NCBI RefSeq assembly: GCF_000237925.1
Contig: NC_031495.1
Coordinates: forward strand, 40,390,210 to 40,454,209
DNA: 64,000 bases
Reading direction: 5' to 3'
DNA from: Schistosoma mansoni
Taxonomy: Eukaryota > Platyhelminthes > Trematoda > Strigeidida > Schistosomatidae
The translations under genes were made by a program, and so were the position numbers. Below are positions 1-11,000 of the stretch, one piece after another. The notes beneath the pieces were generated by a model. The model had not been told where the DNA came from, ran no database searches, and worked only from the letters and a program-made list of their open reading frames with translations. Within the stretch, counting starts at the first letter, position 1, and each line of letters begins with the position of its first letter.

Positions 1-28
1 CGTCAAGGTAGCAGCTACGGTCGGCCGA
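1..28 (-). mobile_element. RTE-A LINE, extreme 5' end, cut by the window edge
   Basis: The first 28 bases, read on the minus strand, match the 5' end of the RTE-A LINE seen at 11463 and 49962 (shared core GTAGCTGCTACCTTGACG). The rest of this copy, if any, lies to the left of the window. Match seen directly; family assignment follows from the longer copies. Confidence 0.6.
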
Positions 29-1655
29 AATATGGTGCATGACTAGTAAAGATATTAACAATGATAAACTCAATGCTTATTTCTTGACATTCATTGGCAA
101 AAATGCGTACAAAATGCTAAAGAATCTGGATTTTCCCATAAACTTATTCGGAATTTCTAGCTCGTCGTGTGGTGTGCCAGCTTTGAATGAAGAGGGAGAT
201 CAAAGATTTACATATAATGTGACAAAAGGATCATGAGGTTGAAGACTTTATACTTGAGGCACAGAAACAAGCCGCAAAGTGCAATTTCGGAGATTAATCA
301 GAAACTCAACTTCGTGATCGGTCGATTGCGATTATAAATATTACGAATTTAAGAAAACGAATGAGTTCAAATGTGAAATCCAATATTTTGCTCAGTCGTC
401 GTGACGAACTGCATACTCAATGTCCCTCAAGCTCGCGTGTGTTTTATAATGGTTCCTATTCTCGTGGAAGCCTATAAATACCCTGGTACGGCCGAGGGTA
501 GAGAGTCCGTTCTCACTCTCGAAATGCTCTCACATGGCCACGCGTATATAGCCACTGCCAGTGAAGTTCTACTCACTGCCTTCTCGCACCAGCGGTGTTG
601 TTTACGAAATTGAGAGGACGGAAAACGAATGTCCGGAGCTTTAACCACCTTAGTGGACACGGAGGACTCAATTTGGGGAGTTGGGAAACCCTGATTTCAA
701 ACCAATGGTGCACATGCGTTCTAGCATACTGAAGGAGCAAATGGCGTATGAACCACTCGTTGGTCAACGGCTACCATGGGACTGCATCTCCTTACGATGT
801 TCCACTGCCTTGTGGGTCAAACCTTTAGGTCAAAGGCTCCGAGTGTTTTCCCCTAAGGAATTCACCTACTTCAGTTTGGGCACCTGGGCAGTGTCACAGC
901 GCTCACACAAATCAAATGAGATTTGTGTGGCGCATATAAATCTGTTGCCCCTTTGTACCAATATTTAGGTGTTTAAATAAATAAATAAATTTCCGTGGAA
1001 ATACGGAAGGTGACTCAAAAATGAGTTTGAATGCAGATCTCAGTAGTGAGCCAAGTTCGATGAATTACTATCCTGTGGTAAATCCCACTTACGTAATTCA
1101 TGTGTCTTTCGTTATGCTGAATGCTTTGAATGTGATAAAACGGGACACATCATGTAGGTCCATGTATGTCCACTTCGAGAGTAATATTCAACTTTGTGAT
1201 TCAGGTCCTAATAATTGATGTGATTCTAATAGTCATATACTATCCTAATTTACAACTTCCAGTAATCCATTTCACATTCAAAAACAAGTATATCTGTCCA
1301 GTGATGTTTTTCATGATCTTATTGTTGACACTGTCATTATCAGGTCCATAATTTCGGTTGGGAAGTCATTAAGTCCCTACTTGATGGTTAGAGACGATAA
1401 ATCTTCAGTCCTACGTTTTGAAGTCCTCAGTGCTGATTGTGGACAATCTATCCTGTCTAGAAGATTTAAGAACGCTTCATGGACCACCGAAGACGGTCCT
1501 AAAAAATGACTGATTAACTGCTAACTATGAGATTGAAGGGAGAAGAATTACGCAAGAATTATATACTCTCTTATTCTGATGCCCAGGCAAGAAATGTTGA
1601 AACCTTGAGAACAAACGTTGAATTTTTATTGCCTCAAAATTCAAAAACTCAGGGG
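29..1655 (+). mobile_element. Fossil Gypsy-type LTR element (gag, zinc knuckle, protease and pol-end remains)
   Basis: Broken remains of a Gypsy-type element on the plus strand. A gag segment (about 39-310) resembles the gag piece at 19666-19926; a cysteine-rich zinc-knuckle segment (about 1040-1230) resembles the one at 19313-19639; a protease-like piece lies near 1290-1390; a pol end and a purine-rich tract lie near 1560-1655. The middle of pol is absent. A SINE-like element (470-993) is inserted in it. No LTR was recognised. It has many breaks and looks old; the lineage (Mag-like?) is uncertain. Confidence 0.65.
470..993 (+). repeat. SINE-like 525-bp repeat, copy a
   Basis: One of four copies of the same element (others: 16582, 34599, and 35849 on the minus strand). 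It starts with the family 5' end, contains the shared core CGGCCGAG, and ends in an (AAATA)-type tail at about 975-993. A short direct repeat CGTGGAA flanks it (463-469 and 994-1000), as expected for target-primed insertion. It sits inside the gag remains of a Gypsy-type fossil. It has no long ORF of its own and no clear pol III box that I can point to. The family is not recognised by name. Confidence 0.75.
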
Positions 1656-1689
1656 GGAGAGTAAACAAAGTCTTTCAGTGCAAAATTGT

Positions 1690-2308
1690 TGCGCCGTACG
1701 CAAAAGAAACAATGATGACGAGGTTAAATGGTTTTAAATCCGTAATGCATAAGGTAGAGGAACTCATCCATGTGGCTCCATAATACTCGATATCTGGAGC
1801 CATGATAAGGTCACAAAACTCTCTCAGCCTTGACCACGTAGCTTCAATATTGTTTGTATGTACTCCGGTTGTGTAAGTTTGTCATTTTTACTACGCATAT
1901 ATCTTCGAACAGCCGAAGCTTCAGTAAAATCTGTGAATATTGCAGTCAATAATACTGGCGCCTTAATTATACATTTTACAGCAATTATTATAGTTTGCCT
2001 TTGTCTCAATCTGGATCGAGATAAAAAAAGTTCCTTTTTCAGCAGACTTCTTCCTCTAACATATATTACATCGAAAGATAACATCATCAGGGTAGTCTGC
2101 GCAAGGTCTACAAGTCAATTGATTACCGCAAATACAAATAAAAGAACTTCTTAGTAGTCTCATTAATTTTAGCCGCTTAATTGTTGCGTTTTCTATAAAA
2201 TCCTCCGGTAACCGATTGTACATGAACATCAGGTACTGAACTTGGCGCTGTGACCTTGAACTTCCTCAGACGCTTCTCATTGACTCGTCCATAAATTATA
2301 GTTTCGCC
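1690..2308 (-). mobile_element. Merlin-type DNA transposon remnant (transposase fragment and one terminal repeat)
   Basis: On the minus strand, short frames carry features of Merlin/IS1016 transposases: a zinc-ribbon-like stretch (FRCNIC...RKKSAEKGTFF, about 2010-2095), and near 1790-1870 the block GVHTNNIEATWSRL, which fits the C-terminal part of the DDE domain (family pattern HTN.IE..W). The coding sequence has several stops and frame changes and must be dead. The end at 2287-2308 matches the terminal repeat of the MITE at 30470-30756. The other terminus was not found; the left edge is approximate. Confidence 0.7.
2287..2308 (-). repeat. Terminal inverted repeat of the Merlin remnant
   Basis: The stretch CGTCCATAAATTATAG plus the following bases (2286-2312) matches the right end of the MITE at 30735-30760 at about 24 of 27 positions. 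This ties the transposase fragment to the MITE family. Confidence 0.7.
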
Positions 2309-2392
2309 GAAATTGCTTGAACAAAAGTATCTTCGTAAGAGAACTTCTCCATAACTTACGAGAGGCCAGCTAAAAGTGACTGACAAATTTAT

Positions 2393-3369
2393 GTGTATAT
2401 CACATGTGTATATCCCTCAAGCTACCGACCAGTGGCTCTTCTCTCCATACCTTCTAAAATTATGGAGTCTCTAATATACGACGGTATGCAAGAATACCTA
2501 TCATCTTTAAAGTTCTTCTCACCTCAACAGCATGGTTTCAGAAAAGGTCATTCTTGTATGACCAACCTGCTGACTGAGGTGGATAGATGAACAACCATCC
2601 TTGATCACAAGGGGAAGGTTGACATCATTTACCTGGATTTCTCAAAAGCTTTTGATAGGGTCAACCACATATGTCTTATCCATAAGCTTAGACGATTGGG
2701 TATCAAACCACCTCTAATTGACTGGCTCACTTGATATCCAGAAAACCGACATTTTAAGGTCACGGTTAACTTAACGCTCTCTCAGGCTATGGAATGTCCT
2801 AGTGGGGTCCCCAAGGGCTCATTACTAGGACCTCTTCTCTTCTTGATTTACATTAACGATCTTCTTCAACAAGTTTTATCTGACTTATTGCTTTTTGCTG
2901 ATGATGTGAAACTTTGGAGAGAGATACGTAACCATAAGGATATACTAGTACTTCAGGAGGATCTGACCCGACTCCAAAGTTGGGCAGACGACAACGGACT
3001 TACCTTCAACACTTCAAAGTGCGAAGTAGTCCATCTGCGACATGTTGCAGACTATAGTCGCAACTTAGGTAACTCCTCTCTAGAAGTTTCCCAAGTCGAA
3101 AAAGATTGATAGGTGTTGGTACCCTACGACTTCAAGTCGTACGCTAACTGTGACAAAAACGCATTTCAAGCAAACGTTGCACTGATAACATTGAAGCGCA
3201 TTTTTGGCTAGTTTGACGGTAGAACTTTCCACATAATCTTCGATGGTTTTATTCGTTCCCATTTAGAGTACGGAAACATAGTATTTCCTCCTTCTCTCTA
3301 AAAGGGTAAGAACACTCTGGAACGTTTCCAACGGTGAGCCACGAAATCAGTTCGGGGACTCAAATTTTA
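2393..3369 (+). mobile_element. CR1-type LINE, reverse-transcriptase fragment (older)
   Basis: Decayed reverse transcriptase of a CR1-type LINE. Frames 2393-2590 and 2789-3109 carry RT blocks: SYRPVALLSIPSKIME, then HGFRKGHSC, a substrate-binding block (GVPKGSLLGPLLFLIYIND) and the catalytic box FADDVKLW. The stretch 3300-3369 continues into the RT tail (LERFQR, ATKSVRGLKF). In-frame stops (2588, 2734) and frame changes make it non-functional. The family's next segment seems to resume at 6535, so the LINE between (3370-6534) probably interrupted it. Confidence 0.8.
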
Positions 3370-3678
3370 AAGGTGTGTAGACTAGGAAACCTGGCTCATC
3401 TGAAGCCAAATCAGTCTAGACTACTCAGAGTCGTTTTCAAATCCCCAAACGAACGCTACTTAATCTTAGAAAATGGACACAAATTAAAGGGTTCAGGAAT
3501 TTTTCTCCGTAAGGACTTACCGCTGGCGGACCGTGTAAAAAGACGGGAAGCCGAAAAAGAACTACAGCTCAGATTAGACGCTGGCGAAAAAGACCTGAAA
3601 ATTGTAAATTTTCGGGTTGTGAGGCTTCGACAGAGGATGATGCCGAAGCCACTCTGGGTGAAGCACGAGGCCACTTAA
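3370..3678 (+). pseudogene. LINE ORF1, C-terminal part
   Basis: About 100 residues of a basic, nucleic-acid-binding ORF1 end. The block LRVVFKSPNERYLILENGHK is followed by FLRKDLPLADRVKRREAEKE and VNFRVVRLR, typical of trematode CR1-type ORF1 proteins. No upstream methionine belongs to it: the frame enters from older LINE sequence at about 3369, so the gene is truncated. It ends in TAA at 3676-3678 and overlaps the start of the ORF2 frame. Confidence 0.6.
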
Positions 3679-3680
3679 AT

Positions 3681-6521
3681 AGGCTTCGGATCTGTTATAC
3701 CAATGCCCGGAGCTCGCTCAATAAGCTATCGGAACTAGGTGTACAGACTGACTCAGCTAGGCCAGACACAATCGCAGTCACAGAAACATGGCTGACGCCG
3801 TCTACAAATAGTAGGGAACTTGATTTCGAGGGTTTTACTTTAGTAAGGGCCGATAGAATACAAACACGTAAAGGAGGGGGAGTAGCTCTATTCATTAGGA
3901 ATGCTATTCCATTCACCATTATCGACAGTGTATCCCATGAGAGTGGGACGTATGAATTAGTTAGCTGCCGCCTAAAATGCAAAGGACAAGAGTTACTGCT
4001 TAGTTTGATCTACCGCAGTCCAAGCTGTGAGGTAAACGAGGTCCTACTAAGCAGTCTCAACACTTCGTCACGAAGTGATCGATGTCTAATCCTTGGGGAC
4101 TTTAGTGCACCCATGGTGGACTGGGGAAATCTGTGGACTTAATCGTCAGAAAATTCCCTCGAACAGGAACCAGTTGATGCGGTAATCACATGTGCCCTAG
4201 TGCAACACGTGAAAGAAGCAACTAGGTACGACCCGAGTTCTGCATCATCCTTACTAGATCTTATATTGACTCATTATGAGGATGACGTTGCAAACCTGGA
4301 TTACATGCCACCCCTAGGCAAAAGTGATCATGCAGTTTTAACCTTTGACTTCCATATAACTGTCGATCACGAGCACGCCTCAGCTCAATCCAGACCTAAC
4401 GTCTGGAAAGCAAACGTACCAGACATCATGAAATCAGCATCATCAGTAGATTGGAAAATAGACCCAGAGTCATCAATCGAAACGGCTTGGGACGTATTCC
4501 GGAATTTATACTTAAAAGTTACCGCCCCCCACATCTTTTGGACTACACCTAAGGGGCCGAGAAACTCTCCACCGTGGTTCAGCAGAGAGGTTCGCATCCT
4601 TCTCCGTAAAAGAAGGAAAATGTGGGATGGATTTAGGTTACTGGGGACTGACGAGGCAAAATCTCAGTATCAAAAGGCTCGAAATACCTGTGCCTCGACC
4701 CTCCGTAAGGCCAGAAAGCTGTACGAAGAGAAAATCGTTAACGAATCCATAGAATGCCTTAAACGCTTGTATTCATATATAAACCAAAGGGCAAAAAGAA
4801 GAAGAAATGTTCCTTCACTATGGGGAGACAGTACTGCCTCATCACTAGTGGAGGACGACTTTGGCAAAGCTCAAGTATTCTCTAAATACTTTAGCAATGT
4901 ATATACCATAGAAACACCCTTCTCACCAGTCTATGAAAATCCCCCCACACGAACACTGGACAGCGTGACCATTAAAGAACTCGATGTCTTTGGTCTACTA
5001 ATTAAGCTTGACATAGGTAAATCCACTGGACCCGATGAACTGCATCCTAGGTTACTAGAGGAATTAGCTAACTTTGTTGCGAACCCTTTAAGTATATGTT
5101 TTAATCTATCCGTAACCCAGGGTCGTCTACCAAAAGGCTGGAAGAACGCCATAGTAAGCCCTGTCTTCAAAACAGGTACAAAACATAAGCCTGAGAATTA
5201 CTGACCCATTAGCCTAACCAGTGTGGTTGTCAAAATCTTAGAAAAGATTATTCGGAAGGAGCTGTTTAAGTATCTCGATGAAAACCGGATCCTCTGGGAG
5301 AAGCAGCATGGTTTTAGAACAGGTAACTCTTGTCTCACAAACTTATTAGTCGCTCGTGAAAGCTGGTGCGCTCTTGAGGACCAAAAGTTACCTATAGACG
5401 TAGCTTACATCGATTTCAGCAAAGCTTTCTACAAAGTTCCACATAACCGGCTGTTATATAAGCTAAGGAATGTCGGGATTGGAGGCAATCTATTGATGTG
5501 GATAAAAGACTTCCTAGTCGGGCGTCAACAAAGAGTAAGGGTGAACTCCAAGTTGTCTAGCTGGGAAACTGTGCTTAGTGGAGTCCCCCAGGGTACAGAT
5601 TTGGGGCCAGTGTTATTCCTCCTGTACGTAAATGACCTCCCTCGTCTACTATCGTCATCGGTCTTACTCTATGCTGACGATGTCAACATATGGAGAGCGA
5701 TACAAAGCAAAGGCGATAGCCTAGAACTCCAAAATGACCTGGAGAGATTATCTGAATGGTCCCAAACCTGGCAATTGCCGATAAATACTTCCAAGTGTAT
5801 TGTGATGCATATTGGCCACCAGGGTACAGACACATACACGATGAATAACACTGAGTTATCTATTGTCCAGGCACACAATGACTTAGGCATCATCGTTAGT
5901 CAAGACTTGAAGACTACTGCACACTGCCGTGCAATAGCCGCCAAAAAATTTAGAACTTTATGGTCCATACGCAGGGCTTTTAGGCATCTCGACGCTAAAA
6001 CGTTTCTGACTTTGTGTACAGTGTTCGTACGTCCTAAACTTGAGTACTACATACAAGCAGCTAGCCCCTGCCCAAAAAAAGACAGTGAACTCTTGGAAAG
6101 GGTTCAGAGAACAGCAACTAGGCTGATTCCCGTAATAGCGAAGCTACCGTATGGTACTAGACTGACCAAGCTAAACCTATTCCCGCTGTCATATAGAAGA
6201 ATCAGAGGCAACTTGATTACAGTTTTCAAATTGCTTAATGACAAATTTGCACCTGATATGTCCTCATTTTTCTTGTCTTCCAAAACAGTAAATCTACGAG
6301 GACACTCCAAAAAAGTTCACAAGCCCAGAACGAATTACTTGTCAGCTGACTACCGACTTTCCCATCGAATAATCAACGAGTGGAACTCATTACCTCAGCA
6401 CGTGGTTGAGGCTCCATCCGTCGACTCCTTCAAAAGAAAGTTGGATCAGCTGAGACCATCATTGCCAGGACTAACACAGGCCATCAAGCCTCCTGTCCTT
6501 TCCAAACTGAAACTGTCTTGA
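3681..6521 (+). pseudogene. LINE ORF2: APE endonuclease and reverse transcriptase
   Basis: One frame runs from about 3681 to 6521 with two in-frame stops: TAA at 4140-4142 in the endonuclease, and TGA at 5202-5204 in the block that normally reads NYRPISL. Endonuclease signatures: YTNARSSLNKL (N-terminal strand), ETWLTPS, LILGDFS and SDHAVL. RT signatures: KSTGPDELHPRLLEE, KQHGFRTGNSCLTNLL, YIDFSKAF, SGVPQGTDLGPVLFLLYVND and the catalytic LYADDVNIW, then the C-terminal thumb (TATRLIP, PLSYRRIRGNLI, NEWNSLPQHV). The family aspartate after SKAF is replaced by tyrosine. Without the two stops it would be about 946 residues, normal for CR1 ORF2. Confidence 0.85.
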
Positions 6522-6534
6522 GGTGGCCTTCTAA

Positions 6535-6850
6535 TGGCTTACATTATCCTTAACATTTCTGGTCATCTCTTTAAACATCTACTTCAGCTTAGTCGCAATA
6601 CTAACCTAAGGGGTAACACCCAGAAACTGGAGACCCAACATAGCAGAACGGACTGCAGACACAACTTCTACTCCGTAAGAGTTATCAAATGCTGGAATTC
6701 GCTGCCGACTGAGCTAGTCCAAGAGACTTCCCAGGAGTCCTTTAGGAGGCAACTTGACCTATTCTTAAGGACTAAGGATAACATCATATTTTGATTTGCC
6801 AATATCTTTTCCCTATATTATCATTAATATACCTAGGTTCCTGCCCGGAG
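6535..6850 (+). mobile_element. CR1-type LINE, C-terminal RT piece and 3' UTR (older copy resumes)
   Basis: The frame 6534-6794 reads as the last 80 or so residues of a CR1-type RT: AYIILNISGHLFKHLLQLS, then LRGNTQKLETQHSRTDCR and VIKCWNSLP. It differs from the tail of the LINE just upstream, and it is the part missing from the fragment ending at 3369. The two pieces probably belonged to one element, with about 20-30 residues lost between them. Confidence 0.65.
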
Positions 6851-6935
6851 GAATTGGTGATCCACTGCTACTACACACGGAAGTCCGTTAAGCGAAAGCT
6901 TCTTCTATTCCGTCCACAACCATTTTAACCTTTAA

Positions 6936-7070
6936 AAGCTGACTAGAAACGAACTAACACAGGTCGTAGGCCTTCTGTCCTTAATACACAAATCTGAATC
7001 CGACTCTAAAAATCATGAGGAGATAAAAGAAGACATAGAAACATCTGTTGGGGAAATAAGAGATATGGTG
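6936..7070 (+). mobile_element. Possible LINE ORF1 coiled-coil fragment
   Basis: An open frame reads LTRNELTQVVGLLSLIHKSE and continues EEIKEDIETSVGEIRDMV, an acidic amphipathic stretch like the N-terminal coiled coil of LINE ORF1 proteins. It sits directly after LINE debris. It could be chance, or the end of an unknown exon. The rest of 6851-7312 shows nothing recognisable; it must hold the promoter or trans-splice site of the gene that follows. Confidence 0.35.
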
Positions 7071-7312
7071 GCATTCTTTTTATTGTTATATTTCTTTCTG
7101 CGCGAAACGTCAAATAATTATTTCACATTATACATTAAAATGAAATGCTAAACTCACAAACTCACATTTGAAAACATGCCAGTTATATTACCATAGCAAC
7201 ACTTGACATTGTACTCAAAGAGAAGTAGCCTGAAAAGAAACTTGCCATTAGTTACATCTAATTCAAAGCAAAGGTACAGTCAGTGACAAAATATTTGTTT
7301 GAATCATTCGGA

Positions 7313-7726
7313 ATGCTTCTCGTCCCAGCCGCACATGTTCTACTTAATAAGTGTGGGCAGTACTTAGGATTTTCCTTTTTTGTCCTTGAAGTTCTTTTGT
7401 ATGTATACAAATCTTATTACCTTCATTTCGGATCAAGTGTCTGTGTAGAAGAGTTGTTTATATTGTTTGGTTGGTTTGTCTCAGATATTGCAAAACATTT
7501 TCTCGGTTCTTTGATATCCAACCCTATCGGTATTTCCAAACCCGCGTATATTTCTTGCCTTGTCTTTTACGTGCCTTCAGTGCTAGGTGTTACTTTCTTT
7601 TTGTTCTGGCAATCGTTTGTTACACAAGTAGAAGTCGTTACTTGTGCTACTCTCTTGTGTTTCAATTGTCTTCAGTTTATTACAACCCTAGGGTTTATAA
7701 TCCCTGGCAAAAGAAAACCAAACTGA
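7313..7726 (+). CDS. TMEM216: TMEM216-like transition-zone membrane protein (Transmembrane-17 family)
   Basis: Intronless frame of 137 residues from the ATG at 7313 (the frame is open further upstream, but without an earlier ATG). Four hydrophobic segments lie at about residues 17-32, 45-61, 79-99 and 108-130, with short loops and a basic tail (GKRK). Family-like features: FFVLEVLLYVYK in helix 1 (LLELFIFLYK in human TMEM216), the loop SDIAKHFLG before helix 3, and QSFVTQVEVV before helix 4. TMEM216 is about 145 residues and sits in the MKS/B9 transition-zone complex of cilia; flukes have cilia in miracidia, flame cells and sperm. Assignment is from remembered alignment; TMEM17 or TMEM80 of the same family are the alternatives. 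The PSMG2 start codon follows 37 bp after the stop, with no room for a normal poly(A) site. Confidence 0.75.
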   Translation: MLLVPAAHVLLNKCGQYLGFSFFVLEVLLYVYKSYYLHFGSSVCVEELFILFGWFVSDIAKHFLGSLISNPIGISKPAYISCLVFYVPSVLGVTFFLFWQSFVTQVEVVTCATLLCFNCLQFITTLGFIIPGKRKPN

Positions 7727-7763
7727 AATACCTGAGGTAAACCTTTACTGGCTACCTCCTTGC
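7727..7763 (+). other. 37-bp intercistronic gap between TMEM216-like and PSMG2
   Basis: The gap holds no AATAAA. A GTAAAC donor-like site lies at 7737 and a pyrimidine-rich run at 7743-7760. A strong acceptor-like CTCACAG ends at 7777, just inside PSMG2. Such a short gap between two genes on one strand is what is known from trans-spliced polycistronic transcripts of flatworms (established for schistosome enolase/UBCRBP); applying this here is inference. Confidence 0.5.
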
Positions 7764-8003
7764 ATGTCGTCTCACAGTGACTCTTTATTCCCTGCTGTCG
7801 ATTGTAATTATTTTTCTTCATATAACCTTATTGTTGCTTGTGTCGGTGTCGGCAATGTAGCCCAACTTGCTTGTGATCTTTTAATTTATAACTTAGGTTG
7901 TGATGTTATTAGTAGTTTAAATCTTGAGTACTGTCCATCTGTAGTCGGTACCAATCCTTACCAATTGTCCAGAGATGCTCATAATTTGATGACAACTTCA
8001 CAG
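7764..8003 (+). CDS. PSMG2: PSMG2 exon 1
   Basis: 80 codons, ATG to ACTTCACAG followed by donor GTATAT at 8004. It encodes the N-terminal strand-turn block VGVGNVAQLACDLL and VVGTNPYQLS. An acceptor-like AG at 7776-7777 inside codon 5 is discussed in the findings. Confidence 0.92.
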
Positions 8004-11000
8004 GTATATATATTTTTTCTGGATGTTTTGTGGTATTAAATTCATGGTCGAACTAACTTAAACTATTCCATGTTATAATGAACACAGCCTATTAGATTTT
8101 AAACTGACTGAGCAGCTCAAACCTAAAACTGATAGGCGGAATCAGTGAATGGTTTGTCCCTTAAGGTCTGCGTCTGGGTTCTCAAAGAGCATTTTGATAA
8201 TGGAAAGGTATAACTTGTCATGTTCCTTGTGCAACTGAAAGACAAAGCAAATTAGTTAGTAATAGCAGAACTGATCTTACCTTCAGTACGTACGCAGCTC
8301 ATGTGAACCTCGAGCCTCCCCTCGAAGAACTCTGTGGAAGATGTCTTTAACATAGCTTCTGGCCCATATCTCCACAATCTACTGATTTTAGCCACAAAAA
8401 TGTCCTCGTGGGTTTTCTCTGTGGACTTGCCTTTGCAAAATTAATACCTTTTTTAAGTTTAGTATTCTAATTTGTTAGTGGTCTATTAGGGTTAAGGGGA
8501 CCATGAAATACATGAATCGTAATGATTATTTTCCCTGAATCATGTATTGCACAGATTTCAAATTTAAAGCTTCCATACGAGCTAAGTGAAGCTCATTTTT
8601 TCGATTCGCATGCACTTTTGATTACCCATGTTTGAGCACATTCCAAGAGAATGATAAGTTAAAGATAAATGATCCAAGAACCGTTTTGTAAATCAGGTCT
8701 TAAATAAACAAAAGAGGTTTCAAATTATCCCGAAGTTAGTCTAGAAAGAAAACCCAAGGTAGTATCCAATTATTGCTGCAGAACCCTAATGGGAAGAAGG
8801 TATTTTTCAGGTGAAAACTATGGTACTAAAATCACCCAGAAGGTACGTGTCCGATAAAGTTCCACTACTGTTCACTGTTAGCACTCTTCGTTTACTGCTA
8901 TTGAAAGGCTTGTGGTAATAGGTGGATCTGTAAACAATAAGAAGTGCATATTCCCTAGGATTTTACTGTGGTACTTCACTCGTCATTGAAAACTAGTTAG
9001 ATAGGGCAAAGCAAACTCAGACAGCTAGCGATCTCCCCTATTAGTAATCTGGAAGCTATCAGGCGCCCAATAGTTGCCGCTAATCACGGTTTCAAATGGG
9101 GGGACTCGATAAATAAACTTATCGAATATTTCGGGAAAACGTAGTAGGGCTATGTGCATAGGGTGAATGTACTCCAATGAGAGGGTCCAGCTATTCTAAG
9201 TAGTTAAAAAGTCTGTAATACGTGATCTGTTTAAGATAATTTCATGTTGTAGTTTGGAAACTTTACATTTATTGAATAGATAGCTTTTGAGGGATTTGTG
9301 AATTTTTTCATGACATACTCCGAAGGGCTAGGAAATTAGTCCATAACTGGAAGCTCCTAGCTTGCTCCCCACATCAAAGTCAAATAAGAATACTAGCTCG
9401 CAGTCAGTTGTTTTATTAATATCACCTGCTTTTTGTCAATTATTATTCCGAGACAAACGATATTAGTTAATAAAGTTGGTCACATATTTACTTTCGTAAT
9501 GAAAGGTATAAATAGACGATAGACCGATATTGGGTGTTTATAAGTGTTTACAACTTCCCGCGTGTATTGTTGATTTCTCAGTAGTCACCACAGCTTCATC
9601 CTAATTTGTGTTCCACAATATAAAGCACTCTATCTCAAACTTCGGGAATTTCACATCCTATTTTAATCTAGCCCATGCTACAAAAACTAATATGACAGAT
9701 TCACAATTAACTAATTTCAAAGTTTTGAGACATATTACTAACGCGTATACCTTTCTATGTTTCAAATACATGATTTTTCTTGAGATCTTATATGTTCCAT
9801 ACCCTTTTAGAAATATCCTAAATTATTTTCAAAGCAAAGAGCATAATCTTTGAAGAGCTGGGACTTTCATTCTCAAATAGTCTATTGCTACTACACCAGT
9901 GGATCATATTGCATCCAGTTTGCTTTTATATATCGAGACTTTTCTAAGCCGTAAAACTCATCACACCGATGTTATATTTCCCATAAAACAGCACTCTTCC
10001 GGAAATTTACGACTCATGGGTCTTACATCAATCTCGGCATCCACTCATTGTTTGTACCCTTACCATAGCAAGAATCGATTGGGAACTCTTCAATTCGTAT
10101 AAACACCTTAAAACTTTTCCTTTGCGATTCCTAAACCTGGATACCTTACCATAAATGAAAATTATTTGTTCCTCTCCTTTGAAGATTTATGCCAGTCGCG
10201 AACTTCAGCTAGCTGTGTTGCAAATCCGAGCCCCTCCCTTTACCGGTTCCAAACGAAGGCATGTCAAGGAGCTTGTGACCTTCCTGAAATCTATGAAGTT
10301 TAAAACTGTGGTTTTACTTTCAAGTAGCTTTGCGACTATCCTTAAAGTAAGTTGCCTATTTTCTATCCAGATCTAATCATTTACTGGACATATTCGACGG
10401 TTTATGTTTACTCGTATTTAAAAATCGTAAGTTAGAAAATCATCAAGGTAGCGTGATATGATCTCCCCCGTTTTTCTGGTGTTTTCAAGTAAATGACTAG
10501 TATACAAAACCAGTTGTTAAGCCTTTTATGTGTGTTGACCCCAGCGGCCTTTATTTGAGTGTTTCAATCACACACTAGCCCCGTACACTCAGTCAGGCAT
10601 TTGCAACATAGAATCTAATACATATCTTCATTAGTTCAAGTTGCCACACCACATCAGAAAAACGAAATTATCAAGACGAATTCCAAAGTTATGGAAGAAA
10701 TAACAGTACCAAAAGCAATATAAAAAACTAGCCATGGAAGATGGTTCATGACCAAAATATTTGTTCGTGGAATAAAAATACCGTAAGCTAATTTAGAAAC
10801 TTCGATAACTATTATTTTTAGCACTCCGTATTATCTGTATTATTGCCAACCACTACCACTGTCAGTCAGTCACAACGTAGAACTTCGTACGTACATACAT
10901 CAGTTCGAGTTGCCATACCATATTAGCACAGAGATGCAGTTGTCGATTCAAATCCCATAGTGGTAGAAGTAGTAAGAGTATAAGCATTATGTGGAAGATT

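Larger units (their letters stand above)
3370..6534 (+). mobile_element. CR1-type LINE, 5'-truncated, nearly intact ORF2
   Basis: A younger non-LTR retrotransposon with the CR1 order: end of ORF1, then endonuclease plus reverse transcriptase in ORF2. It lacks the first part of ORF1, as usual for 5'-truncated copies. It lies between two pieces of an older LINE and so probably inserted into it; no clean target-site duplication is visible. Its 3' end is placed just after the ORF2 stop near 6521. A relative's 3' portion lies at 28436-28990. Confidence 0.8.

Noticed and set aside
7471-7740. 89-codon open frame overlapping the TMEM216-like gene
   Set aside because: It is another frame of the same DNA; only the frame ending at 7726 gives the four-helix family pattern.
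8279-8420. Minus-strand open stretch with a donor-like GGTAAG inside PSMG2 intron 1
   Set aside because: No recognisable product and no matching partner exon; left as intron.
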